Notes: generated from the sequence alone by a model not told the origin. 42,613 bases of DNA from Lentisphaerota bacterium (GCA_003246475.1 QKAL01000103.1:1-42613); one strand, 5' to 3'; shown: positions 16,011 to 24,756, numbered from the stretch's first letter. Translations and numbers: made by a program.

Positions 16011-16534
16011 GGCGTAATAACTCCGCTGTCGGTTTCGGCCTTGTCGGTTGAGGTTCCTCCGGAAGATACGCCGTTGCCGCTTGTGGATGTACTGGCGGAG
16101 CCTTTCCCCGTGGAACTGGAAATGCCGGTGGCGCCCATGCTGACGTTATTTGCCCTCAGTGCGGTTACCACATTTGCCAACCCATCAAGCTGTTCGCGGG
16201 TTAATCCCTGTGGAACCGTCAAAATTGCATGGTCTGCGTTGCCTCCTTCAAGATCAAATGTTGGTAGCGGATCTTCGGTACTGGCAAAAACAGCTTTGAT
16301 TTTTGCAACCCAGCCGGTCGTATACACCAGACAGGTTTTGTTCTTGGTCGACTCGGTAATAGTTTTTGCAATTGATTCGTTGGTTTCGGTTATTCGAGAG
16401 ACCTTTCCGGTTGTCGGATCGATGTCTGAAATTTTTGTCGTACTGCATCCGGCCAGCGCCATCAGCATGACGATCGCCGCCATGACGATCAACCCGGCCA
16501 GCAACATTTTTCCCATTTGTCTCATCGCTCTCAT
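16007..16534 (-). CDS. Lipoprotein, possible outer-membrane spanin
   Basis: The 175-residue product has a basic start, a hydrophobic stretch (residues 10-28) and a lipobox ending ALAGC with Cys30, so it should be lipidated and anchored in a membrane. The rest is Ser/Thr/Gly-rich, especially the C-terminal 45 residues (SSSTGKGSASTSTSG-type). It follows a small protein with one membrane span and a long coiled coil (16550-16864). The order, membrane/coiled-coil protein then lipoprotein, matches the Rz/Rz1 spanin pair of Gram-negative phages, which fuse inner and outer membranes at lysis. At 145 mature residues it is long for an o-spanin. AAGGAG ten bases before the ATG decides the start. Confidence 0.55.
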   Translation of the reverse strand: MRAMRQMGKMLLAGLIVMAAIVMLMALAGCSTTKISDIDPTTGKVSRITETNESIAKTITESTKNKTCLVYTTGWVAKIKAVFASTEDPLPTFDLEGGNADHAILTVPQGLTREQLDGLANVVTALRANNVSMGATGISSSTGKGSASTSTSGNGVSSGGTSTDKAETDSGVITP

Positions 16535-16549
16535 GATAATATCACTCCT

Positions 16550-16864
16550 TTATTGTTCCGGGACGATCCCGGCGATTTTTACCCGTTCGTCCGGCTGTCT
16601 GGAGATCATCAACAGCCGGGTCATGTCCTGACGCAGTTCGGCCAGCTCCTGCTTGACCTCTTTGAAATCTTCTTTTTGTTCCAGTTCGTGCCTGGCGATC
16701 GCGGTTTTAACCGTGCCCAGCTCCTGGATCGCGGTGGCCGCCTGGTTGAACCATCTCCCGGCATAGTCGACCGTGGCGAATACCCCGTAAACCGCCGTGA
16801 TTCCCGCAGCGGCGATGCTGGCGTATTTGCCGATGCTGATGCCCTCCTTTTTTACGTATGCCAT
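16550..16864 (-). CDS. Single-span membrane protein with coiled coil, possible inner-membrane spanin or holin
   Basis: The 104-residue protein has one hydrophobic segment at about 12-32 (GKYASIAAAGITAVYGVFATV) and then a long charged helix at 50-90 (TAIARHELEQKEDFKEVKQELAELRQDM) with heptad-like spacing. This is the build of an i-spanin (Rz type), with the coiled coil in the periplasm. The gene follows the fibre assembly gene by ten bases behind AAGGAGG and precedes the lipoprotein gene. A holin role is less likely because only one span is present. No homologue is recognised, so the call rests on layout and gene order. Confidence 0.5.
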   Translation of the reverse strand: MAYVKKEGISIGKYASIAAAGITAVYGVFATVDYAGRWFNQAATAIQELGTVKTAIARHELEQKEDFKEVKQELAELRQDMTRLLMISRQPDERVKIAGIVPEQ

Positions 16865-16874
16865 AGCCCCCTCC

Positions 16875-17360
16875 TTATAGTGATTTTAGCTTGTTCCAGT
16901 AGTATTCCAGGGCGGCGCAATCGATCGCCGTCATGCCGGTCGTTCCGTCCGGAGCGGTACACGCCAGGCATTTGGCCAGAGCCGTGTCCACCGTATCGAC
17001 GGACGGGGCCAGATCGAGGCCGGTATATTTTTCGTTCAGGCTGGAAACGTATGCGGCAAAAGCCGCTTCGAGTTGCGTTTTCTGCTGTGCCTTGACCGCC
17101 GCCGCCTGTTCCGCCGCCGCCTTGGCCGCCTCGTTAATCAGCCATGATTCGGTTGCCGCGTCCCAGCCGCTGGCGAATGCGGGTTTGACCGGCGCATTGA
17201 CCGGCAAACCGTCCGCCCCCGGCTTGATCTCAAAACCGTTGGACTGCCCGTCCAGCAGCCCGGCGTGGCGTTCCGGCGTGATCTCGACCGCGTCGGCAGG
17301 GATTTCCAGGTGTATTTCATCGTCAAAAAAACCGTTATTCGATTGAGAATAGAAAATCAT
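16875..17360 (-). CDS. Tail fibre assembly protein
   Basis: The 161-residue protein opens with MIFYSQSNNGFFDDEIH and IPADAVEITPERHAGLLDGQSNGFEI, the usual start of phage tail fibre assembly chaperones (P2 gpG / Tfa N-terminal type). The middle is an Ala/Gln-rich helix (INEAAKAAAEQAAAVKAQQKTQLEAAFAAY). Such chaperones help the fibre trimerise and may remain on its tip. It lies 15 bases downstream of the tail fibre gene on the same strand, the standard position. The C-terminal part (ALAKCLACTAPDGTTGM, then ALEYYWNKLKSL) is the less conserved region. Confidence 0.8.
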   Translation of the reverse strand: MIFYSQSNNGFFDDEIHLEIPADAVEITPERHAGLLDGQSNGFEIKPGADGLPVNAPVKPAFASGWDAATESWLINEAAKAAAEQAAAVKAQQKTQLEAAFAAYVSSLNEKYTGLDLAPSVDTVDTALAKCLACTAPDGTTGMTAIDCAALEYYWNKLKSL

Positions 17361-17375
17361 TTTGTTTTTCTCCTG

Positions 17376-19286
17376 TTAATAGCCGATGGCCCGCCAGTAG
17401 GCATACTGAAGGCCGGTCGGTGCCGATGAACTGTCGCGGTCGAAGACCACCGTGATCTCGGAATTGCTGTTGGCATAGGTATTGATGGCGATACACCCGC
17501 CCCCGGCGGTGGCCGCCTTCAGATTTCCGGTCACGTTGATGCAGGCGTTGGGAAATGCGATCGGCAAGGTTACCGTCACCGCCGTGCCCAACGTGCTGCC
17601 GTCCTCGACCAACGTGGCGGAAACCACCCCCCACTGCTCGATGGTGGCGCCCCCGTTGCCGTCCTGCGGCAGTTTCTGATAGCCGGAAGCCGCCCGTGAG
17701 GCGACATAGCCCGGCAGCGGAGTATAGACCGCCTGTCCTGCCGTATGGACCGTCGTACCGGTGATGACTGCCCCGTCCAGACTGGACGCATAGACATATA
17801 CGCCGGTGGCGGGGCGGGTCCCGGTGTTGGCCGGATTGTAGTTTTTGATTGCGCTGTTGAGGGCATAGATGCCATATGCGCCGCCCTCGAGATTGACCCC
17901 GGACAGCAGCAGATTGCTGTTGTCGATGCTGATGCCGCGCGAGGTCCCGGGCGAGGTCACCGCGTTCGGCAGCGCCACGCTGGCGTAAAACAGATAGACC
18001 CGGTTGGCGTTGGTGATGGTCAGTCCGTAGCAGTAATCCGTAGCCGTATTGACTGCGGTGTTCCGGATATTGATGCGGGAAAGCTCGACCGTTGCCGGGC
18101 AATCCTGTATCGCCACGACACCGCTGGCGCCGGTCAACGCTCCTCCGAACAATACCGCCTTGTTATTCGTGGTGGTCAACGCGGCCAGCCGGACTTTTCC
18201 CCCATAGAATTTACGTATGACTATGGTGGCGTCCTGATAGTAATACCCGTCATTGAAATTCAAGGCCGGAACGCAGCCGTTGACGTTTCTGATCGTCGCG
18301 TCTATTGCCGCCTGGATCTGGGCGGATGTGACTGCCTGTTTGTACCGTGCCCAGGTGGTTGCCAGCCCGGTTTCCGTGGCGGTGGTCGTGGTCGCCCAGC
18401 GGATGGTCGAGGTGAACACCTCGGTCAGCAGAAACGTGCCGTTGAAATTGACCGTATTCCCGATATTTACATAGTCCCCGGCCTCAAACCCGTGGGTTCC
18501 GGTCAACGTCGCTGACGCGGTCGTGCCGTCGGCGGTGATGGCGGAGACCAGCACCGACGGTTTGCCGGAAATGCCGAATGTCACGGACATATCGGCGGCC
18601 AGCCCTTTCGCGTATTGCGGATGCGGATTATCCGCCGCCACATGATCCGCCACGGATCCGGCCGGTTCGAATTTGCCCGGATGCGGACTGGCGGAAGAAT
18701 TGTGGGTGGAGACGGATCCGGCCGGTTCGAATTTGCCCGGATGCGGACTGGCGGAAGAATTATGTGTGGCCACGGAACCCAGCGGCTCGTAGCGGTCGTC
18801 ATGATTGTGATCATAGGCGGCATATAACCCGTCCAGATCCCATTGCCAGGTTTCGGCGTTGACGGTGATTCCCGTGAGATCGGAGACGTTATTGATCTGC
18901 AGCGCAAAATTTTTGCAGAGGATATTCCCGATGCGCAGTCCGGAAGTGGCGAATTTCAAATGCCGCGGAACATGGCAGACCGCCACCAGTACGTTTTCCG
19001 CGCTGGAATAAAGCCCGATCCAGTTGATGTAGAAATCGCCGATCTCGGCATTAAGAATTTTTGAATAGACGATGGTATCGGCGCCATTGAGACCGCACTG
19101 CTGAACATCGCATTGCATCATGATGTTCCCTGCTGCCGGCAACACGGTATTCACGGACGGAGCGACGTCGGCATCGAGCCCGGGAATGTCCGCAAAGATG
19201 AATTTATCCACATTCAATGTTTGATTGTTCGCTATTTTCTGAGCGATCAGCGCCGCTCCCGCCGCGGTTATTGTTGAGTTAGACAC
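17376..19286 (-). CDS. Tail fibre protein with collar-type N-terminus
   Basis: The 636-residue protein starts with a phage tail-collar fibre domain (residues 1-170, including FIFADIPGLDAD and INWIGLYSS) that attaches the fibre to the baseplate. Two copies of a 20-residue His-containing repeat (HNSSASPHPGKFEPAGSV) and a degenerate third at 180-235 form the linker. The shaft is Gly/Thr/Asn-rich, and the end (IEQWGVV, YWRAIGY) is the receptor-binding tip typical of enterobacterial-type fibres. Translation begins at GTG 19286 behind GGAGGAGG, overlapping the end of the portal gene by eight bases. The C-terminal half sets host range. No reverse transcriptase or template repeat for a diversity-generating element is seen. 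Confidence 0.88.
   Translation of the reverse strand: MSNSTITAAGAALIAQKIANNQTLNVDKFIFADIPGLDADVAPSVNTVLPAAGNIMMQCDVQQCGLNGADTIVYSKILNAEIGDFYINWIGLYSSAENVLVAVCHVPRHLKFATSGLRIGNILCKNFALQINNVSDLTGITVNAETWQWDLDGLYAAYDHNHDDRYEPLGSVATHNSSASPHPGKFEPAGSVSTHNSSASPHPGKFEPAGSVADHVAADNPHPQYAKGLAADMSVTFGISGKPSVLVSAITADGTTASATLTGTHGFEAGDYVNIGNTVNFNGTFLLTEVFTSTIRWATTTTATETGLATTWARYKQAVTSAQIQAAIDATIRNVNGCVPALNFNDGYYYQDATIVIRKFYGGKVRLAALTTTNNKAVLFGGALTGASGVVAIQDCPATVELSRINIRNTAVNTATDYCYGLTITNANRVYLFYASVALPNAVTSPGTSRGISIDNSNLLLSGVNLEGGAYGIYALNSAIKNYNPANTGTRPATGVYVYASSLDGAVITGTTVHTAGQAVYTPLPGYVASRAASGYQKLPQDGNGGATIEQWGVVSATLVEDGSTLGTAVTVTLPIAFPNACINVTGNLKAATAGGGCIAINTYANSNSEITVVFDRDSSSAPTGLQYAYWRAIGY
18661..18780. 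repeat. 60-base tandem repeat inside the tail fibre gene
   Basis: Two adjacent 60-base units, 18661-18720 and 18721-18780, share their first 41 bases exactly and differ mainly near the end. They encode two copies of a 20-residue His-containing linker. A shorter degenerate copy continues on the fibre's C-terminal side. Copy-number change here would alter fibre length in frame. Confidence 0.85.
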
Positions 19287-20271
19287 TTTGGGCCTCCTCC
19301 TCCGGTTTTAAATTGAATTTCAGTCTCAGTGCCGCCGGCAACTGTTCGTTGATATCGATGAACGGTTGCGCCATGGCGCAGACCTCTGTGCGAATGTAAA
19401 CTCGTTCCACCTTCTCCGGATCTCCCAGCGAACTGGTCCCCTGGGGAATTATTCCCATCAACACCGGCGGCACCCGATGCGCCTCCCGGACGTCGTTTGC
19501 CGAGAGGTTTTTGATGTTGATAAATTCGTCTTTCTGCCCGATGTCGCCGATCGGAATTATCTGGATCGCCTTTTCGCCGCCGTTCGCGATGTGGATATAC
19601 GCGCTTTTGAAGTTGCCGACGCCTTTGCCTTCCCGGAATCGCTGTTCCAATTCTTTCTTCAGCTCCGGGTGCAGTTTGGCGTCGTTGGTGTACAGAATGT
19701 AACCCAGGTGTGCCCCATTGACGTAATAGCGGCGCCGGAACAGGGTCGCGTCCTGATTCAACAATGCCGACTGCAGTCCGCCGATCCAATCGGGCATGCC
19801 GTAAATCTGCTGGTCGGTGTCGTATTCCTTGATCTGGATTACTTCCTGGTGATTGAAATCAAGATAAGAGCCGTTTTCGAGCAATAATCTGAAGCCGCGA
19901 TTGTCGGTCATAACCCGCATGTTGATGGCCGGAATGTGGCGCAAGGCGGTAATCTGGCCAAACAGATTCCGGAGGGTTTGAACGTAAGCGTTGCCGAAGG
20001 TCAGCAGATCGGTAGCCGCCGCCCGAAAATGCCCGGGAGCCAGACCTCCGCCGGTATAAGCGTTGGCGATCATGTTGCGGCGAAAAAGCACACATGACCC
20101 GTGCTGGCCGTTGGCCCGGCGCATTCTGCTGAGTCCGGACATCGATACCGGCGGTTCGTAGTATTCGCCGGCGGAATTGGGAAATGTTCCCAGGTAATCC
20201 AGAATTCGTTCCGAGTGCACCGGTTCCGGTTCGCCGAACGTGAAAAAGTTTTCGTTTTGTGTTTTCGCCAT
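19279..20271 (-). CDS. Portal protein, P2 gpQ (PBSX family)
   Basis: The 330-residue protein matches the P2 portal closely: RILDYLGTFPNSAGEYYEPPV, LRHIPAINMR, VIQIKEYD-x5-YGMPDWIGGLQSALLNQDATLFRRRYYVNGAHLGYILY, and VREAHRVPPVLMGIIPQ. Twelve copies form the ring at the head vertex through which DNA is packed and to which the tail joins. In P2 this gene stands beside the large terminase; here it is over 11 kb away, between tail protein I and the tail fibre, in the late leftward operon. It starts one base after gene I's stop, behind GAGGG, and its end overlaps the fibre's start by eight bases. All core motifs look intact. Confidence 0.93.
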   Translation of the reverse strand: MAKTQNENFFTFGEPEPVHSERILDYLGTFPNSAGEYYEPPVSMSGLSRMRRANGQHGSCVLFRRNMIANAYTGGGLAPGHFRAAATDLLTFGNAYVQTLRNLFGQITALRHIPAINMRVMTDNRGFRLLLENGSYLDFNHQEVIQIKEYDTDQQIYGMPDWIGGLQSALLNQDATLFRRRYYVNGAHLGYILYTNDAKLHPELKKELEQRFREGKGVGNFKSAYIHIANGGEKAIQIIPIGDIGQKDEFINIKNLSANDVREAHRVPPVLMGIIPQGTSSLGDPEKVERVYIRTEVCAMAQPFIDINEQLPAALRLKFNLKPEEEAQSV

Positions 20272-20272
20272 A

Positions 20273-20812
20273 TTATCCCTCGTATGCCGCTATGCAGTTA
20301 AATGTTTCCAGCTCAAACTCGAACGGACGTATTCCCATCATCGATGACGACAGCGATTCAAATTCGTACCGCCGGCACGTCCGGCCATATTGCCGGATCA
20401 GCGTGTCGAGCAGCCACACATAGCGGCCGAAGATCGTTTCATCGATGCGCAGCCGGATCACGTCCCAGTTTTCCTCATCGAACCGTTCGGTCTGCGAGAT
20501 CGCGCCCAGTCCGAGCCGATTCCATATCCGGCTGAATCCTCCGGTGCTGCCGGCGTCTTTGGCGTTGACCAATGCGAATTTTACGCGCTTCCGGAACAGT
20601 GCGTCATCTTCACCCGGGAAACGGTCGATGTCCCGTTCCCAGCCCAGCAGTTCCACCAGCGATATCGGCGCGGTTTCCGCATCGATGGTTCCGGACACTT
20701 TATCCAGCCATCCTTGGGCCAGATCCCAGAAGGTGTCCGCGGCGCCGCCGATCTTTGTCAGCAATCCGGCCGCTTGCCAGAATCTAAGTGAAATGCGGTC
20801 ACGCGTTGGCAT
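20273..20812 (-). CDS. Baseplate/tail protein I
   Basis: The 179-residue protein follows baseplate J with a 14-base overlap, the position and size of P2 gpI (176 residues). It contains TAPISLVELLGWERDIDRFPGEDDALFRKRVKFALVNAKDAGS, which fits the tail protein I family pattern of a wedge component next to J. It would form part of the baseplate wedge that ties the fibre to the baseplate. The portal gene follows after one base, so J, I, portal and fibre are coupled. The C-terminus (FEFELETFNCIAAYEG) is unremarkable. Confidence 0.7.
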   Translation of the reverse strand: MPTRDRISLRFWQAAGLLTKIGGAADTFWDLAQGWLDKVSGTIDAETAPISLVELLGWERDIDRFPGEDDALFRKRVKFALVNAKDAGSTGGFSRIWNRLGLGAISQTERFDEENWDVIRLRIDETIFGRYVWLLDTLIRQYGRTCRRYEFESLSSSMMGIRPFEFELETFNCIAAYEG

Positions 20813-22007
20813 CGATTACCTCCAGCGTGTTCAGCCGCGGCACTTCCAGCTCGTTGTCGATGTCTCCTCGGCTCCAGTTCAGTGCGGCGATGCCGGGAAA
20901 ATAGGCGTGCAGTTCGTGCGATAACTTCGACCAGCTGAAGAGTTCAAACGGCCTGACCTGAGTCACGTAATCGGCATAATCGGAATTTTCGCGAAAGGCG
21001 CAGCGGATGAACTGCTCGATCTCGGCCAGTAATGAGGCTTTGACCGTGTTCGACAGCGTATCGAGGAAGGTTACCGTTACCCCGATGTCATAGGTGGTTT
21101 CCGGTACCGCTTTGACCAGTAAGTCGTCGCCGTGTCCGTGGTTTCCGGCCGATATGAAATCGTTGGCCACCTGCAGGTACTCGGTCGGTGTGGTTCCGGA
21201 GTCGAACAGGATGAAGGCGTCGGCGGAACCCGGTCCCCGCGGAATGTTGTGATTGAAAAATATCCGGTCGATGCTGAAGCCGGTCTGCGCCGCGATCATC
21301 GCCTTGTATTTCGCGTCGGTGTGCCAGTCGGAGACGGCGGAAAACTGGTTGCGGACGCGCAGCCGTAACTCCGCGTCGTTTTCATCGTCGGTTCCCGGCG
21401 CGGTCAACCAGTCCTGCGCGTTGGTGACCTCTGTGATGCCTGGCACGTCCGAGTCCATGATCGAATAATAGGTGGCGCCCAGATTATAAGCCACGCCGGT
21501 TTTTTCCGCTGTGGCCTCGATGGATATGCTGGCCTGGCCGACGTCCATGATGGCCTCTGCCCGGGTGATCATCCGGTAGACATTCCCGTTGATCGAAATG
21601 GTTTTGACGCGGGTGCCGGCAGGAATCAGCAGCTGCTGTACGGTATTGCTGCGCGAAAACACCAGGTTGCCGACCGCTTTCGTGGCCGTTTTCCGCTCGA
21701 TGTCGAAACTCCAGGCCAGGATGTCCAGCATGGATCCGGAGGCGGTCTTCACGTAAAGATTGGGAACCACGCTTTTTATCATGTATGCGATCAGCCAGCG
21801 TGTCGGCTCCACGATGGATTTTGAGCAAAAACACCAGAACGCCGAGTAGCGGTTCGGGTTGCTGATCTCCAGGTGTGCGGCATCGGCGATCTGCTGCAGT
21901 TCGTCTTTCAGCCCGGCTTCGGTCACCGGCATTCCCGATGCGGCCATGGCGTCGGCAAACTGCTGCTGTTCGGCCGTCAGGTTATCCAATTCCAAATAAT
22001 CACTCAT
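20799..22007 (-). CDS. Baseplate J-like protein
   Basis: The 402-residue protein shows the Baseplate_J pattern: a helical start, GSMLDILAWSFDIERK at 91-106, VFSRSNTVQQLLIPAGTRV at 116-134, a TGVAYNLGA turn near 170, and TDDENDAELRLRV at about 206-218. It forms the baseplate wedge with tail protein I. P2 gpJ is about 302 residues, so this version is longer, with a C-terminal domain (VTVTFLDTLSNTVKASLLAEIEQFIR, then VRPFELFSWSKLSHELHAYFPGI) also known from Mu gp47-like proteins. ATG follows GGGGATTGAC. Residues 115-206 are echoed inside the spike protein at 13202-14248. Confidence 0.88.
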   Translation of the reverse strand: MSDYLELDNLTAEQQQFADAMAASGMPVTEAGLKDELQQIADAAHLEISNPNRYSAFWCFCSKSIVEPTRWLIAYMIKSVVPNLYVKTASGSMLDILAWSFDIERKTATKAVGNLVFSRSNTVQQLLIPAGTRVKTISINGNVYRMITRAEAIMDVGQASISIEATAEKTGVAYNLGATYYSIMDSDVPGITEVTNAQDWLTAPGTDDENDAELRLRVRNQFSAVSDWHTDAKYKAMIAAQTGFSIDRIFFNHNIPRGPGSADAFILFDSGTTPTEYLQVANDFISAGNHGHGDDLLVKAVPETTYDIGVTVTFLDTLSNTVKASLLAEIEQFIRCAFRENSDYADYVTQVRPFELFSWSKLSHELHAYFPGIAALNWSRGDIDNELEVPRLNTLEVIDANA

Positions 22008-22008
22008 G

Positions 22009-22350
22009 TCAATCCCCTGCTAACGTCAATGTTATGGTTCCGAATTCATACGTCGACGCGGTCAGCGTCCATCTTCCGGATCCGGCGATGAAATTGTCCG
22101 CGGATGCGCCTATTTCCACCGTGCCGGGAATGATCCGGTCGTCATCCTCCGCCAGCAGAATGATTTTCGTCAACAGCAGATTCCGCCGTTCCGCGGAGCG
22201 CTCCGCCACCATTTTTACCAGGTAGCCGGATTCCCGGATGGCATGAATCAGATCCTGCGCGATCACGTCCCGGTCATAGATGGCCACCGCCTGACTGCCG
22301 TCCAGCGCCAGATCGTCGTTGCTGATAAGGATGTCTTTGTAAATCGCCAT
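22009..22350 (-). CDS. DUF2590 phage tail protein
   Basis: The 113-residue protein looks like the DUF2590 family of K139-like phages: MAIYKDILISNDDLALDGSQAVAIYDRDVIAQDLIHAIRESGYL at the start, with a beta-rich second half ending FGTITLTLAGD. In those phages it lies between the tape measure and baseplate J, as here. The N-terminal segment resembles gp25/W-type wedge proteins (D-x-DVIAQDL, IRESG), so it may take the role of P2 gpW. It begins three bases after the tape measure stop. The family identification is from pattern memory. Confidence 0.7.
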   Translation of the reverse strand: MAIYKDILISNDDLALDGSQAVAIYDRDVIAQDLIHAIRESGYLVKMVAERSAERRNLLLTKIILLAEDDDRIIPGTVEIGASADNFIAGSGRWTLTASTYEFGTITLTLAGD

Positions 22351-22353
22351 CGT

Positions 22354-24705
22354 TTATACTCCCTGCATCGCGAAAAGTTCTTCCATCTCCCCGGGTCCGA
22401 CCGGCGCCGTGGTGTTGATGGTGACGCCGCCGTAATTATTAACCTTGTTGTTGGTGTTGTTGCGAACGCCGCCGGCAGACACGTCGGTTTTCCGTGCGGC
22501 CGCCACACTCGGCACTGTCGGCTGCTTGACTTTCGCCTGGTCGGTCGTAACGTCGGGATTCAGGAACCCCAGCCCGGGAATGTTTGACAATGTCCGGAGG
22601 ATCTTGCCGACCCAGCCGTCCATCCCCGAAAAGATATTGACGATCCGTCCCCATAAATCGGTGCCGAGTCCGCCCAGCCAGGAGAACAGGGAGGAAATCA
22701 TCTGTATTGCCGGAACCAGTTTTCCGCTCAGCCACTCGGTTATTGCATTGAACTTGTCGAACATGCCGTTCCAGATTGAACTTATGAAATTTCCGACCCA
22801 CAGCAGTTTGTTCGAGATGTCATCGATGATCCCGCCCCAGATGTTGGAGAAGAACGAGCCGATATTGTTCCACACGTCTTTCCAGAATGACCAGATGCCG
22901 GTAACGCCGCTCCACCAGAGCGCAAACAATTTTTCCAGCAGATTGGCGATATTCGGACATATGTTCTTGAACGCGCCCCAGACATTTCCCAGCCACGCGG
23001 TGATTTTATCCCAGTTCCGGAAGGCGGCGATGACCAATCCGATTGGACCGAGCATCATCAACAGATAATCGGCATATTTGACCACGAAGGCACTGATTTC
23101 GTCCCAATAGTAAATACAGGCAACGATGGCCGCGATCAGCGCCGCTATTCCCACGACGATCCAGGTGATCGGACAGGCCAGCAGTGCGACGGTAAAGCTC
23201 CACACGGCGGCGCAGCTTCCCCAGAACCCCAGCGCCATGGCTCCCTGGGCAATCGCCACCAGTTGCGCCCATACTACCGAGGCCAGCATGACCGCTTTGT
23301 TCCAGATCAGATTGAGCCGCAGAAAATTCGCCGCATAGCTGACCCCTTTTATGCTGCCCTGCCAGATCCAGTTCCAGATCGCCGCCAGCTTTTGGGTAAA
23401 AGTCATCTCTCTGGTTACTACTTTCATGGCGACCAGCGCGTTGTTGACCAGGGTTATTTTCATGACCAGCGCTTGCCACAACTTTCCCGCCCCCATGACA
23501 ATCTTCATCGTGCCCCAGGCAATGGTCAGCGTCACGATCACGGCGGTCAGTGCCGCGATTACCCACCGCAACGGCGGACATACTTCCAGCAGCCAGTTGA
23601 CCGTCCTGCCGAACGCCGACATGGCATCAAGCACCATATTGACGCCCGGCAACAGAATCTGACCGAAGGTTATGGCCAACACTTGTCCGGTGCCGGTAAG
23701 TTTATCCAGCGGATCAACCATCTTTGCCGCCATGGTTGCCGCTCCGCTGCTGTCGTTGACCTTGGACAGATCTCCGGTGGCACTTTTCAGCTGATCGACC
23801 TTGTCCATAAGGTTGACCAGCGCCTTGCCGCCTTCCTCCCCGAACGCCAGCATTAATTTACCGGAATCGGCGGCGGTCAGTCCGGCCGGACCCAGCTTGG
23901 CTTTGATCTTTTCCAGTACATCGACCATCGGCAGCGCCTTGCCGGCAGTATCTGTGAATTTCATCCCCAGCGCTTTTTCCGCCTGGCTGATTTTATTGAG
24001 AAAAGATTTATAGGCGGTACCGGCATTGGCCCCGCCCATAGTCCCCTGCAGTACGCCGAGAACGGCCATCTGTTCGTCCATGCTTACCCCGTTGACTTTT
24101 CCGACGGACCCGAGATTGGTGAAGGCCGCGGACATTTCGTTCCCGGTAGTTCGAAACATTTTGATGGCGTAAGCGGTTTTTCCGGTGAGCTGATCCACCC
24201 ATTTGGCCTGTCCGACCTTCTTGGCGTCTTCCTGAAAAACGTTATACATTGCCCCCATGTATTTGGTGATTGTATCGGAGTTTGACTTACCGGCCTTGGC
24301 CAGCAATGCTCCCTGATAGGTGAACGCCGCCAAGGCGCCCTTGGCCAGTCCCGGGATCGAGGACTGGATGTCATAGGCCGACTTCGCAATCTCCGTGGCG
24401 TCGCCGCCGAACTGCATGGCGAATTGTTTTGACGCCTGTCCCAGTTTGTTGAGTTCGTCCGGAGATACGTCAAGGGAGGCGACTTCCCCCAGCGCTTTGG
24501 AAAACCCGCGTGCCGGATCCGTGGCCTTCAACATGGAAAAAGCCATGCCGCCGATCGCGCCGCCGCCCTTGGCAAAGTCGATGATTCCGGACCGTGCGGT
24601 CTGATGGATCTTTTGGATCGATTTGGCCACCCCCTTGGAGGGTCCGGACAGCTTGTCGATCAGACCGATGGAGAAGTACAGTTTTTCAATGGCGCCGGAA
24701 CTCAT
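22354..24705 (-). CDS. Tail tape measure protein, TP901 type
   Basis: The 783-residue protein has the TP901-core pattern: an N-terminal helix (LYFSIGLIDKLSGPSKGVAKSIQKIHQTA), then the conserved middle (LGQASKQFAMQFGGDATEIAKSAYDIQSSIPGLAKGALAAFTYQGALLAKAGKSN), and several hydrophobic spans at about 375-410 and 470-560. The protein fills the tail tube, sets its length, and is ejected ahead of the DNA, with the hydrophobic spans helping cross the inner membrane. It is the largest tail gene. ATG 24705 follows GGAAAAAAAGCAA. A small gene on the other strand begins just upstream of its start. Confidence 0.9.
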   Translation of the reverse strand: MSSGAIEKLYFSIGLIDKLSGPSKGVAKSIQKIHQTARSGIIDFAKGGGAIGGMAFSMLKATDPARGFSKALGEVASLDVSPDELNKLGQASKQFAMQFGGDATEIAKSAYDIQSSIPGLAKGALAAFTYQGALLAKAGKSNSDTITKYMGAMYNVFQEDAKKVGQAKWVDQLTGKTAYAIKMFRTTGNEMSAAFTNLGSVGKVNGVSMDEQMAVLGVLQGTMGGANAGTAYKSFLNKISQAEKALGMKFTDTAGKALPMVDVLEKIKAKLGPAGLTAADSGKLMLAFGEEGGKALVNLMDKVDQLKSATGDLSKVNDSSGAATMAAKMVDPLDKLTGTGQVLAITFGQILLPGVNMVLDAMSAFGRTVNWLLEVCPPLRWVIAALTAVIVTLTIAWGTMKIVMGAGKLWQALVMKITLVNNALVAMKVVTREMTFTQKLAAIWNWIWQGSIKGVSYAANFLRLNLIWNKAVMLASVVWAQLVAIAQGAMALGFWGSCAAVWSFTVALLACPITWIVVGIAALIAAIVACIYYWDEISAFVVKYADYLLMMLGPIGLVIAAFRNWDKITAWLGNVWGAFKNICPNIANLLEKLFALWWSGVTGIWSFWKDVWNNIGSFFSNIWGGIIDDISNKLLWVGNFISSIWNGMFDKFNAITEWLSGKLVPAIQMISSLFSWLGGLGTDLWGRIVNIFSGMDGWVGKILRTLSNIPGLGFLNPDVTTDQAKVKQPTVPSVAAARKTDVSAGGVRNNTNNKVNNYGGVTINTTAPVGPGEMEELFAMQGV

Positions 24706-24734
24706 TTGCTTTTTTTCCGATTAGCGGTTATAGT
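24706..24734 (+). promoter_or_regulatory. Promoter for the opposite-strand membrane microprotein
   Basis: TTGCTT at 24706-24711 and TATAGT at 24729-24734 are spaced exactly 17 bases. Transcription would start near 24741, five bases before the ribosome binding site AAAGGG of the small gene at 24757. It lies just outside the tape measure start codon and faces away from it. Confidence 0.55.
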
Positions 24735-24756
24735 TGCTATTAACAAAGGGGCTGTT

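Noticed and set aside
17335-18102. A 255-residue open frame on the minus strand inside the tail fibre gene
   Set aside because: It is a different reading frame of the fibre gene, with low-complexity Arg/Gln-rich composition and no ribosome binding site; the fibre frame has the known domains.
17376-19286. Diversity-generating retroelement target in the tail fibre
   Set aside because: No reverse transcriptase, no template repeat and no C-type-lectin-like end are seen; the C-terminus ends with the ordinary YWRAIGY-type tip.
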